Origin: Streptomyces sp. CMB-StM0423
GTDB taxonomy: Bacteria; Actinomycetota; Actinomycetes; Streptomycetales; Streptomycetaceae
Reading direction: 5' to 3'
DNA length: 64,000 nt
NCBI RefSeq assembly: GCF_002847285.1
Contig: NZ_CP025407.1
Coordinates: forward strand, 7,257,001-7,321,000
How positions within the stretch are numbered: position 1 is the stretch's first letter; every line of letters begins with the position of its first letter. The notes beneath the pieces were generated by a model. The model saw nothing but the letters and a program-made list of their open reading frames with translations. It was not told where the DNA came from and ran no database searches. This document shows, piece after piece, positions 41,842 through 49,833 of the stretch. Made by a program: the position numbers and the translations under genes.

Positions 41842-44505
41842 TCAGGAGGCGTCGCAGGTGAGGGTGCCGTCGGCGGCCCCCTCGATCAGCGCCTCATGGG
41901 CGGCCCTGATGCGTTCCACATCGGGCTTGAGGACCTTGCGGTCGTAGGTGAGCAGTCCGTTCAGCTCGCCCTCCACATCCGTGATCTGGGTGTAGACGGC
42001 GCCGCTGCTGCCGTTGCAGGCGGCGAACCGCTCGACTTCGGCCAGCTTGATCAGGTACTCCTCGGTGTACGCCTCGCGGTCCACGCCCACGTAGGTGTGC
42101 CGCACCGGCCAGGCGTTGCCGGGGATGGCCAGTCCGAGGCCGCCGTACTCGCCGCTGACGAGCGCGCGGGTGCCGTCGGGTTTGGGCAGTTGCGCGCTCG
42201 GATAGCCGTGCGCGTCGGAGATGTCGCCGTTGCCGCCGTCGACCGCGCCGCAGCAGTTGTGGCCGCTCATGTTGTTGACCAGCCGCGTCGGGTCCAGCTC
42301 CTTGGCGTAGTCGGCGATACGGGCCTGGTCGTACTGGCCCCAGCCCTCGTTGAACGTCACCCACATGACCACCGACGGGTGGCTGTCGTGCTGCTCGATC
42401 ATCTCCTTCAGTTCGTGCTCGAACTGGGTGCGGGAGCTCTGCGAGGGCGTCTTGGTGTTCATCGACGGCATGTCCTGCCACACCAGCAGGCCCAGCTTGT
42501 CGGCGTGGTAGAACCACCGGTCGGGCTCGACCTTGATGTGCTTGCGCACGGAGTTGAAGCCCATCTCCTTGTGCATTTCGAGGTCGTACTTCAGCGCCTT
42601 GTCGGTGGGCGCGGTGTGGATGCCCTCGGGCCAGAAGCCCTGGTCGAGGGTGGCCATGGCGAACACCGGCTCGCCGTTGAGCGTCATCCGCTGCTGCCCG
42701 TCGATCGTCTCGACGCCCACGGTGCGCATGCCGAAGTAGCCGCGCACCTGATCCGCGGCGGTACCGCGGCCGACCGTCACCTTCAGGTCGTACAGGTGCG
42801 GGTCGTCGGGGGACCACAGCTCCGGGTCGGGCACGGGCACGGTCAGCGGCTCGCCGGTTGTCCCGGTGGCCGTGCCGACCTCGCGGCGGCCGTCGTACGC
42901 GGTGGCGGTGACCGGCACGCCGTCGCGGACGCCGCGCACCTGGACGGCGGCCTGCTCGCCGGCCACATCGGGAGTGATCTTCAGGTCCTCGGCGCGGTCG
43001 GTGGGCACCGGCTCCATCCACACGGACTGCCAGATGCCGGAGGAGGAGGTGTACCAGATGCCGCTGGGCGACAGCCGCTGCTTGCCCATCGGCGGGTTCT
43101 CGCCGTCGGCGGAGTCGGTCGGGTCGTAGACCCCGACGATCAGCTCCTGCTTGCCGCTGCCGCGCAGGGCCTGGGTGACGTCGGCGCTGAACCGGTCGTA
43201 GCCGCCCTTGTGGGACGCGACCTGCTTGCCGTTGAGCCAGACGTCGGCCTTCCAGTCGACCGCGTCGAAGTTGAGCTGGAGCCGCTCGCCGCGCTGGCCG
43301 ACGCGCCAGTCAAGCGGCACGGTGAAGGTGCGCTTGTACCACATGCGCTCCTCGTGCCGCTGGACGCCGGACAGCTCGGACTCGACCGGGTAGGGCACGA
43401 CGATCTTCTCGTCCAGCGTGCGGCCGAACGGCGGGCTCTCGCCCTCCGTGGCGCCGGCGAACTGCCAGGTGCCGTTGAGGCTCTGCCAGTCCTCGCGGGT
43501 GAGCTGCGGGCGCGGGTACTCCGGGAGCGGGGCGTCCTCGTCGACGTCGTCGGCCCACTTCGTCCGCAACTGGTACTCGGAGTCGTTCGCCCCCGAGGTC
43601 CAGAACTCGCCGATGTCGGAGCCGTCGGCGCCGGTCAGGCCGCCCTCGCCGTCGTAGCGCACGTCGGCGGAGCCGCCCTGGCCGACGACCGGCTCGTCGA
43701 GCGGGACGATCAGCCGCGAGGGGTCGTCGGGGTCCAGCTCGGCCGCGGCGCGCGGCCAGTCGGCGCCGCCGATGACGGTCTCCAGATGCTCGTCGAACGT
43801 CGCCGGGGGAGCGGTGAGCGGCTGGGCGAAGTCCATGGTCAGCGTGCGGCCGTCGGGCTGCACGGCGACGTCGGTGGGACCGGTGTAGTCGAAGTCCTCC
43901 GGGAGCGAGAACGCGGACTGCGGCACGGCCTCCTTCTGGGCACCGGGCTTGGTCCAGCGCAGGTGGAAGTTCGAGCCGCCGTGGTGCTCGAAGTACTCCA
44001 CCTTGATGTCGTAGGTGCGGCCCGCCTCCAGGGTCACGGGCTGCGAGGTCTGTTCCTTGTCCCAGTCGTCGATCCAGTGGTCGATGACGATCTCGCCGTC
44101 CACCCACAGCCGGAAGCCGTTGTCCGCGCTGACGTGGAAGGTGTGCGCGCCGGAGACCTCGGGGGTGATCCCGCCGGTCCAGCGGACGCTGACGTTGTCG
44201 GCCTGGCCGGCGCGGGCCGCGAGGCGCGGCTCAAGATTGTCGAAGTCGAGCGACGGGTCGAAGGCGGTGGCCTTCAACTGGTCGAAGTCGAACGTGCCGG
44301 GGGCGCTGTGGGTGTAGTACTCGCCCTTGAGGCCGTGGACCTCCGCGGCTGCGCGGGAGTCGGCGGCCTCGGCGGTGGCCGGGCGGTCGGCGCTGGTGGC
44401 CGAGAAGCCGGGACCGGCGGGGACCAGGGTCAGGGCGAGGGCCGCGAGGATGGGCGTCGGCCAGCGGAGTAGTCGCCGCCGTACGCGTCTGAGCGAGGGG
44501 TGCAC
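41842..44505 (-). CDS. Secreted PA14/GH2 glycoside hydrolase (beta-galactosidase-like)
   Basis: Exported 887-residue enzyme. The Sec signal follows an Arg-rich n-region (RRVRRRLLRWPTPILAALAL). A PA14 module spans about 52-185 (LKGEYYTHSAPGTFD; FRLWVDGEIVIDHW). GH2 jelly-roll, Ig-like and TIM-barrel domains follow from about residue 290, with LLVWQDMPSMN, the acid/base motif VTFNEGWGQYD and a nucleophile-like SGEYGGLGL. GH2 covers beta-galactosidases, glucuronidases, mannosidases and arabinopyranosidases; the substrate here is not fixed by sequence. The GTG at 44505 follows GGAGG; the frame continues far upstream through the lacI-type gene in antisense and that part is rejected. It is divergent from the LacI regulator with an operator in its promoter. 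Confidence 0.88.
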   Translation of the reverse strand: MHPSLRRVRRRLLRWPTPILAALALTLVPAGPGFSATSADRPATAEAADSRAAAEVHGLKGEYYTHSAPGTFDFDQLKATAFDPSLDFDNLEPRLAARAGQADNVSVRWTGGITPEVSGAHTFHVSADNGFRLWVDGEIVIDHWIDDWDKEQTSQPVTLEAGRTYDIKVEYFEHHGGSNFHLRWTKPGAQKEAVPQSAFSLPEDFDYTGPTDVAVQPDGRTLTMDFAQPLTAPPATFDEHLETVIGGADWPRAAAELDPDDPSRLIVPLDEPVVGQGGSADVRYDGEGGLTGADGSDIGEFWTSGANDSEYQLRTKWADDVDEDAPLPEYPRPQLTREDWQSLNGTWQFAGATEGESPPFGRTLDEKIVVPYPVESELSGVQRHEERMWYKRTFTVPLDWRVGQRGERLQLNFDAVDWKADVWLNGKQVASHKGGYDRFSADVTQALRGSGKQELIVGVYDPTDSADGENPPMGKQRLSPSGIWYTSSSGIWQSVWMEPVPTDRAEDLKITPDVAGEQAAVQVRGVRDGVPVTATAYDGRREVGTATGTTGEPLTVPVPDPELWSPDDPHLYDLKVTVGRGTAADQVRGYFGMRTVGVETIDGQQRMTLNGEPVFAMATLDQGFWPEGIHTAPTDKALKYDLEMHKEMGFNSVRKHIKVEPDRWFYHADKLGLLVWQDMPSMNTKTPSQSSRTQFEHELKEMIEQHDSHPSVVMWVTFNEGWGQYDQARIADYAKELDPTRLVNNMSGHNCCGAVDGGNGDISDAHGYPSAQLPKPDGTRALVSGEYGGLGLAIPGNAWPVRHTYVGVDREAYTEEYLIKLAEVERFAACNGSSGAVYTQITDVEGELNGLLTYDRKVLKPDVERIRAAHEALIEGAADGTLTCDAS

Positions 44506-44565
44506 GGGTACCTCCGGAAGTCGGAGAATGCGGGTGCTAGGGCTGCCCTTTGCCCCCGGGCGTCT

Positions 44566-44583
44566 TGTATAACGTTGGAAACA
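44566..44583. promoter_or_regulatory. LacI-family operator between GH2 and lacI-type genes
   Basis: TGTATAACGTTGGAAACA contains the central CG and AT-rich flanks of LacI-family sites. Its complement TTCCAACGTTATACA closely matches TTCCAACGATGTAAA at 45840-45854 in the transporter promoter. The minus-strand TATACA within it is a likely -10 of the GH2 gene. Confidence 0.65.
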
Positions 44584-44655
44584 AGGGCAGTTGGCATGAC
44601 AGCACGCCTCCTGCGTTGTGTCCAGTGCATGACCAAACGGCGTAGGAGGAACGCG

Positions 44656-45687
44656 TTGAGAGTCAGCCTGAAGGATGTGGCCGAGCGGGCGGGCGTGTCG
44701 GTGAAGACCGTCTCGAACGTGGTCAACAACTATCCGCACGTCACGCCGGCGATGCGGGCGCGGGTGCAGCAGGCGATCGACGAGCTGGGTTACCGCCCCA
44801 ACCTCACCGCCCGCCACCTGCGCAAAGGCCGTACGGGCATCATCGCGCTCGCCGTGCCCGAGCTGGGCAACCCCTACTTCGCCGAGCTGGCCGGACACGT
44901 CATCGACGAGGCCGCCCGGCACGACTTCACCGTCCTGCTCGACCACACCCAGGGCCGGCGCGAGCTGGAGCTGCTCGTCACCCAGGGCTTCCGCGCCCGG
45001 GTGATGGACGGGCTGATCCTCAGCCCGCTGGAGCTGGACACCGAGGATCTGCGCGGCCGGGCCGAGGAGAGCCCGCTGGTGCTTCTCGGCGAGCGGCGCT
45101 ACGACCTGCCGTACGACCACATCGCGATCGACAACATCGCCGCCGCCCGGCAGGCGGTCGGCCATCTGCTGGACCTCGGCCGGCGCCGCATCGCGTTCCT
45201 CGGCGCCCGCGAGGACCGCGCCCACCAACCCGCCCACCTGCGACTTCTCGGCTGGAGGGCGGAGCTGGCGGACCGCGGCGTGCCGGTCGACGAGGCGCTG
45301 GTGGCGTACACCGAGGGCTGGGAGCGGGCGGACGGCGCGGTCACCATGGCGGCCCTGCTGGACTCCGGGCAGCGGCCGGACGCGGTCTTCGCATACAACG
45401 ACCTGATCGCCATCGGTGCGATGCGGGTGATGTCCGAGCGCGGGCTGCGGGTGCCGGAGGACGTGGCGGTGGTCGGCTTCGACGACATCACCGAGAGCCG
45501 CTACGGGGCCGTCACGCTGACCACGATCGCGCCCGACAAGCGGGCCATCGCCAGGCTCGCGGTGGAGTCCCTCGTCAAGCGTCTCGACGCCGCCCACGGC
45601 GACGGCAGCGTGCCCGAGTCGCAGGAGATGTATCCCGCGTTCTCGCTGGTGGAGCGGGAGAGCACGCGCGGCCGCGCGAGCGGCTGA
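44656..45687 (+). CDS. LacI family transcriptional regulator
   Basis: A 343-residue sugar-responsive repressor. The N-terminal helix-turn-helix and hinge read SLKDVAERAGVSVKTVSNVV and GYRPNLTARHLRKG; the C-terminal periplasmic-binding-protein-like domain includes IALAVPELGNPYFAELAGHV, FAYNDLIAIGAMRVM and VAVVGFDDITESRY. The start is TTG at 44656, 5 bp after GGAGGA; an ATG at 44629 lacks such a site. It lies between the divergent GH2 gene and the co-oriented YtfQ-type importer, and related operators flank it on both sides. It is the likely master repressor of this furanose-utilisation locus, with a sugar inducer (inference). Confidence 0.9.
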   Translation: MRVSLKDVAERAGVSVKTVSNVVNNYPHVTPAMRARVQQAIDELGYRPNLTARHLRKGRTGIIALAVPELGNPYFAELAGHVIDEAARHDFTVLLDHTQGRRELELLVTQGFRARVMDGLILSPLELDTEDLRGRAEESPLVLLGERRYDLPYDHIAIDNIAAARQAVGHLLDLGRRRIAFLGAREDRAHQPAHLRLLGWRAELADRGVPVDEALVAYTEGWERADGAVTMAALLDSGQRPDAVFAYNDLIAIGAMRVMSERGLRVPEDVAVVGFDDITESRYGAVTLTTIAPDKRAIARLAVESLVKRLDAAHGDGSVPESQEMYPAFSLVERESTRGRASG

Positions 45688-45701
45688 CCTCCGTGGAGCG
45701 C

Positions 45702-45727
45702 CCCGCCCGGGCCGGCCCACGGGCGGG
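45702..45727 (+). terminator. Probable terminator after lacI-type gene
   Basis: CCCGCCCG (45702-45709) pairs with CGGGCGGG (45720-45727), an 8-bp GC stem with a 10-nt loop, 14 bp past the stop codon; it would separate the regulator from the transporter operon. Confidence 0.5.
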
Positions 45728-45827
45728 TGCCGCGGCCTGCGCCCGGCCGTGCTGACGGATCGTCAAGTCCCGTACGGGGCAGGGGTCTTGGCGATCTTCG
45801 CCGGACAAATCCATGCTGCGGGAGGTG

Positions 45828-45856
45828 TTTACAGCGCCCTTCCAACGATGTAAAAC
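45828..45856 (+). promoter_or_regulatory. Promoter and LacI-type operator of the furanose ABC operon
   Basis: -35 TTTACA (45828-45833), 17-bp spacer, -10 TAAAAC (45851-45856). TTCCAACGATGTAAA (45840-45854) lies across the spacer and -10, resembles the operator in front of the GH2 gene, and would block polymerase when bound. TTTACA and TGTAAA (45849-45854) also form an outer dyad. Confidence 0.65.
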
Positions 45857-45928
45857 ATCCCCTGAATTCTTCCGGTCCCGCGCAGCGGCCCGGCCCTCGT
45901 ACTCCACCGCCCGAATTGGGGTATCACC

Positions 45929-47020
45929 ATGAAGCCGCACGCCCGTACCGCCGCCAGAACACTCCTCGCCGTCGCGCTCAGCGCGAGCCTCGCGCTCGCG
46001 GCCGGCTGCGCCAAGTCCGAGGACGACGACGAGGGGAGCACCGGCGCCGCCGCCGGCTCCGAGGAGGCCAAGGGCAGCGAGCAGAAGGTCTCCGGGGGCT
46101 CGGGCCCGACCTGTGTGATCGGCGACTACGGCGCCGAGGAGACCGACCTCGCCGGCGCCACCGTCGGCTTCTCGCAGTCCGAGAAGGAAGCCAACCCGTT
46201 CCGAATCGCCGAGACCGCCTCGATCAAGGCCGAGGCCGACAAGCGCGGCATCGAACTGCTCACCGCCAACGCCCAGTCGCAGTTCTCCAAGCAGATCAGC
46301 GACGTCCAGGACCTCATCGCCAAGGGCGCCGACCTGCTGGTCATCGCCCCGCTGAACTCCGACGGCTGGGACCCGGTGCTGAAGTCCGCGGCGGACAAGA
46401 AGATCCCCATCGTCACCATCGACCGGAAGATCAACGCCGAGCCCTGCAAGGACTACGTGAGCTTCATCGGCTCCGACTTCACCGAGCAGGGCAAGCGGGC
46501 TGCGGACAAGATGATCGAGGCCACCGGCGGCAAGGGCGAGATCGCCATCCTGCTCGGCACCCCCGGCAACAACGTCACCACCGAGCGCACCAAGGGCTTC
46601 AAGGACCGGATCGCCGAAAAGGCCCCGGACCTGGAGGTCGTCTTCGAGCAGACCGGCGAGTTCGCCCGCGAGAAGGGCCAGCAGGTCACCGAGCAGCTCA
46701 TCCAGTCCAACCCGGAGATCACCGGGATCTACGCCGAGAACGACGAGATGGGCCTCGGCGCCGTCAACGCGCTCAAGGGCGCGGGCAAGGAGCCCGGTGC
46801 GGTCAAGATCGTCACCATCGACGGCACCCGCAACGCCGTCCAGGGCATCGTCGACGGCTGGATCGACTCCGTCATCGAGTCCAACCCGCGCTTCGGCCCG
46901 CTGGCCTTCGAGACCCTCGACGCCTTCACCAAGGGCGAGGAGGTCGGCCAGGACATCGTGATCGAGGACAGCGAGTACACCGCCGACAACGCCGAGGCCG
47001 ACCTCGGCAAGGCGTTCTGA
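45929..47020 (+). CDS. Furanose-type sugar-binding lipoprotein, YtfQ-like
   Basis: Extracytoplasmic binding protein of a CUT2-family importer, 363 residues. The lipoprotein signal ends in LALAAGC at about residue 27, followed by an acidic linker. The mature protein resembles E. coli YtfQ (a galactofuranose-binding protein): VGFSQSEKEANPFRIAETASIKAEADKRGIEL, LLVIAPLNSDGWDPVLKSA, VTIDRKI, and GIYAENDEMGLGAVNAL. It begins a four-gene operon with ATPase and two permeases. Given the neighbouring GH127 enzyme, L-arabinofuranose or galactofuranose is the likely ligand (inference). Confidence 0.9.
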   Translation: MKPHARTAARTLLAVALSASLALAAGCAKSEDDDEGSTGAAAGSEEAKGSEQKVSGGSGPTCVIGDYGAEETDLAGATVGFSQSEKEANPFRIAETASIKAEADKRGIELLTANAQSQFSKQISDVQDLIAKGADLLVIAPLNSDGWDPVLKSAADKKIPIVTIDRKINAEPCKDYVSFIGSDFTEQGKRAADKMIEATGGKGEIAILLGTPGNNVTTERTKGFKDRIAEKAPDLEVVFEQTGEFAREKGQQVTEQLIQSNPEITGIYAENDEMGLGAVNALKGAGKEPGAVKIVTIDGTRNAVQGIVDGWIDSVIESNPRFGPLAFETLDAFTKGEEVGQDIVIEDSEYTADNAEADLGKAF

Positions 47021-47025
47021 CGCCG

Positions 47026-48753
47026 ATGGCCGCAGCGAACGAGCCGCCCGAGCGGCACGAGCCGGGCGGGCCCACCGGGCCCGCCCGGTCCGCCGGGCCG
47101 CCCCCGGCGGAGGTCCAGGAGGTCCCGGGCGCCGAGGGCGACCGTGCCCCCCGGGACGGCGCGGCGGAGCGCCCCGCCGTCCTGGCCGTACGCGACCTGA
47201 CCAAGCGCTTCCCCGGCGTCCTCGCCCTCGACGGCGTCGACTTCACCGCCCGCGCCGGCGAGGTGCACGCCCTCGTCGGCGAGAACGGCGCCGGGAAGTC
47301 CACCCTCATCAAGGTCCTCACCGGCGTCTACCAGCCGGACGAGGGCGAGTTGGCCTACCGCGGCGAGCGGGCGGCCTTCGCCACCCCGCTCGCCGCCCAG
47401 CAGGCCGGCATCTCGACCATCTACCAAGAGGTCAACCTCATCCCGCTGATGAGCGTGGCCCGCAACCTCCTCCTCGGCCGCGAGCCCCGCCGCCGCGGCG
47501 GCCTCATCGACTTCGGCCGCATGCACCGCGAGTCCGAGCGCATGCTCCTCGACTACGGCGTCCGCGTCGACGTCCGCCGCCCGCTGGCCGAACTCGGCGT
47601 CGGCGCCCAGCAGATGGTCGCCCTCGCCCGCGCCGTCTCCGCGGCAGGACGCACCGACGTCGTCGTCATGGACGAGCCCACCTCCTCCCTCGAACCCCGC
47701 GAGGTCGAGACCCTCTTCGGCGTCATCGGCCGGCTGCGCGCCGACGGCGTCGCCGTCGTCTACGTCAGCCACCGCCTCGACGAGCTGTACACCGTCTGCG
47801 ACGCCGTCACCGTGCTCCGCGACGGCCGCGTCGTGCACACCGGACCGCTCGCCGGGCTCGACCGGCTCCGGCTGGTCTCCCTCATGCTCGGCCGGGAGAT
47901 GGGCGAGGTGCGCGCCGAGGGCCTGACCAAGTTCTCAGGTGGCCATGACGGCGGGGCAGTCGCCGAGCCGGTGCTGCGTGCCGAGGGCCTGACCCGCAGG
48001 CACGAGCTGCACGACGTCTCGCTCACCGTCCGCCCGGGCGAGGTCGTCGGCCTCGGCGGGCTCCTGGGCTCGGGACGTACCGAGACCGCCAAGGCCATCG
48101 CCGGCGCCCTCCCGCTCGGCGCCGGCCGCGTCACCGTCGCGGGCACGCCCGTACGCACCGGCTCCACACCCGCCGCGATCCGCGCCGGCATCAGCCTGCT
48201 GCCTGAGGACCGCAAGTCCGAGGGCATCGTGCCGGGGCTCTCGGTCCGCGAGAACATCGCGCTGGCCGCGCTGCCGCGCATGTCGCGCTACGGGCTGGTC
48301 TCCGAGGCCCGGATCGACGCCGTCGTCGAGACGTTCGTCAGCAGGCTGCGCATCAAGGCGGCGAGCCCGCACCAGAAGGTCGGCGAGCTGTCCGGCGGCA
48401 ACCAGCAGAAGGTGCTGCTGGCCCGCTGGCTCGCCATGCAGCCCAAGGTGCTGCTGCTGGACGAGCCGACGCGCGGCATCGACGTCGGCGCCAAGGCCGA
48501 GGTGCAGAAGCTCGTCGACGAACTCGCCGAGGACGGCCTCGGCGTGCTGCTGATCTCCTCCGACGTGGAGGAGCTGATCGAGGGGTCCGACCGCGTGGTG
48601 GTGCTCAGGGACGGCGCCGTCGTCGGCGAGCTGACCGGCGACGACGTCACCGAGGACAGACTCATGGAGGCCATCGCGGCCGCCGCGGAGCCGGGCGGAG
48701 ACCCGGACCCGGCGCCCCGCGGGGCCGGTGCGGAGGCGGCCGGCCATGGCTGA
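47026..48753 (+). CDS. Sugar ABC transporter ATPase with two nucleotide-binding domains, YtfR-like
   Basis: A 575-residue CUT2-family ATPase. An unusual Pro/Glu/Gly-rich extension of about 55 residues precedes the first domain: Walker A GENGAGKST, signature ELGVGAQQMVALARA, Walker B VVVMDEPTSS. The second domain has the degenerate Walker A GLLGSGRTE, signature LSGGNQQKVLLARWL and LLLDEPTRGIDVGAK, the standard pattern of RbsA/YtfR proteins. ATG at 47026 lies 5 bp after the binding-protein stop; its own stop overlaps the permease start by 8 bp. It energises uptake of the sugar bound by the YtfQ-like protein. Confidence 0.93.
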   Translation: MAAANEPPERHEPGGPTGPARSAGPPPAEVQEVPGAEGDRAPRDGAAERPAVLAVRDLTKRFPGVLALDGVDFTARAGEVHALVGENGAGKSTLIKVLTGVYQPDEGELAYRGERAAFATPLAAQQAGISTIYQEVNLIPLMSVARNLLLGREPRRRGGLIDFGRMHRESERMLLDYGVRVDVRRPLAELGVGAQQMVALARAVSAAGRTDVVVMDEPTSSLEPREVETLFGVIGRLRADGVAVVYVSHRLDELYTVCDAVTVLRDGRVVHTGPLAGLDRLRLVSLMLGREMGEVRAEGLTKFSGGHDGGAVAEPVLRAEGLTRRHELHDVSLTVRPGEVVGLGGLLGSGRTETAKAIAGALPLGAGRVTVAGTPVRTGSTPAAIRAGISLLPEDRKSEGIVPGLSVRENIALAALPRMSRYGLVSEARIDAVVETFVSRLRIKAASPHQKVGELSGGNQQKVLLARWLAMQPKVLLLDEPTRGIDVGAKAEVQKLVDELAEDGLGVLLISSDVEELIEGSDRVVVLRDGAVVGELTGDDVTEDRLMEAIAAAAEPGGDPDPAPRGAGAEAAGHG

Positions 48754-49711
48754 CCTCACGCTGCGCCGCGCGCTGCCCGCCGACCGCGAGCGGGTGCTGC
48801 GCTGGCTCCAGGAGTACGGCGTCTACGCGGGCGTCGCCCTCCTGCTGCTCGTCAACATCGCCTTCACCCCCCACTTCCTGTCCGCCGAGAACTTCCGCAC
48901 CCAGGCCGTCCAGGTCGCCCCCGTCGTCATCGTCGCGCTCGGCATGGCGCTGGCCATCGGCAGCGAGGGCGTCGACCTGTCCGTCGGCTCCGTCATGGCC
49001 CTGTCCACCTCGCTGGTCGCGCTCTACATGGGGTACGGGCCGTGGATCGCGCTGATCGTCGCCATCGTCGGCGGTGCCGCGGTCGGCCTGGCCAACGGCT
49101 CGCTGATCGCGTTCATCGGGGTCCAGCCCATCGTCGCCACGCTCGCGCTGATGGTCGGCGCCCGGGGCCTCGCGCTGGTGCTGCTGCCGCAGTTGGAGGA
49201 CATCCGCGACCCGGGCATGGCGACCCTCGGCTCCGGCGAGTTCGCCGGCGTGCCGTACGTGGTGCTGATCGCCGTGGCGCTCGCGCTCGTCGTCGCCTTC
49301 GTCGTCCGCCGTACCACCTTCGGCCGCCAGTTGCTCGCCATCGGCGACAGCCGCCCCGCTGCCAAGCTCGCCGGGCTGCCGGTGCGCCGGGTGCTGATCG
49401 TGGTGTACGTCGTCTGCGGCGTGCTCGCCGCGGTCGCCGGCTTCCTGGCCACCGCCCGGCTGTCCGCGAGCGACCCCACGTCGCTCGGCAGCCTGATGGA
49501 GCTGTCGGCCATCACCGCCGTCGTCGTCGGCGGCACCCCGCTGACCGGCGGCCGGGTCCGCATCGGCGGCACGGTGGCGGGCGCGGTGCTCATCCAGTTG
49601 CTGACGGCCACCCTGATCAAGCACGACCTGGAGCCGTCGTGGACGCAGATCGCCCAGGCCGTGGTGATCATCCTCGCCGTCTACGCCGCCAGGGAGAGGG
49701 GAAAGCGGTGA
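48746..49711 (+). CDS. Sugar ABC transporter permease, YtfT-like
   Basis: A 321-residue permease of the BPD_transp_2 family with eight to ten helices. The family core is MALAIGSEGVDLSVGSVMAL, GVQPIVATLALMVGARGLAL and TFGRQLLAIGDSRPAAKLAGLPVRR, close to RbsC/YtfT. The ATG at 48746 overlaps the ATPase stop. The last codons (Ala-Ala-Arg-Glu-Arg-Gly-Lys-Arg-stop) lie in the first copy of a 27-bp direct repeat whose second copy starts the next permease gene. Confidence 0.92.
   Translation: MADLTLRRALPADRERVLRWLQEYGVYAGVALLLLVNIAFTPHFLSAENFRTQAVQVAPVVIVALGMALAIGSEGVDLSVGSVMALSTSLVALYMGYGPWIALIVAIVGGAAVGLANGSLIAFIGVQPIVATLALMVGARGLALVLLPQLEDIRDPGMATLGSGEFAGVPYVVLIAVALALVVAFVVRRTTFGRQLLAIGDSRPAAKLAGLPVRRVLIVVYVVCGVLAAVAGFLATARLSASDPTSLGSLMELSAITAVVVGGTPLTGGRVRIGGTVAGAVLIQLLTATLIKHDLEPSWTQIAQAVVIILAVYAARERGKR
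49685..49711 (+). repeat. 27-bp direct repeat, copy 1
   Basis: Identical to 49807-49833. It begins GCCGCCAGGGAGAGG and ends AAGCGGTGA. This copy encodes the last eight codons and stop of the YtfT-like gene, and also contains GGGAGAGGGG followed by an overlapping GTG. Confidence 0.95.
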
Positions 49712-49833
49712 TGCCTGTGCGGGGTGGGACCCCGGTCCACAGCCGGACGGGTGCGGCCGTCGCACGGGGTGGACGGACTGCGGTCGGCCACTGCGGCGAG
49801 CAGTCAGCCGCCAGGGAGAGGGGAAAGCGGTGA
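49708..49833 (+). CDS. Possible 41-codon micro-ORF between the two permease genes
   Basis: GTG at 49708 overlaps the upstream stop (GTGA), is preceded by GGGAGAGGGG, and the frame runs 41 codons to a TGA at 49831-49833 that itself overlaps the GTG of the next permease. The peptide is basic, starts MMPVRGGTPVHSRTG and ends AARERGKR, the same eight residues as the upstream permease because of the repeat. Translation is plausible from the coupling signals alone. It may be a by-product of a 122-bp insertion rather than a functional gene. Confidence 0.35.
   Translation: MMPVRGGTPVHSRTGAAVARGGRTAVGHCGEQSAARERGKR
49807..49833 (+). repeat. 27-bp direct repeat, copy 2
   Basis: Identical to 49685-49711, offset by 122 bp. 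It supplies the ribosome-binding site and GTG start of the YjfF-like permease and the end of the 41-codon frame. Confidence 0.95.

Noticed and set aside
38203..44472. A 2089-codon plus-strand open frame
   Set aside because: It runs antisense to the pirin, GH127 and GH2 genes, is made of low-complexity Arg/Gly/His/Val typical of GC-rich shadow frames, and shows no domain.
44506..45720. Upstream in-frame extension of the GH2 gene
   Set aside because: It overlaps the LacI gene in antisense and lacks GH2 character; the GTG at 44505 has a GGAGG site and signal peptide.
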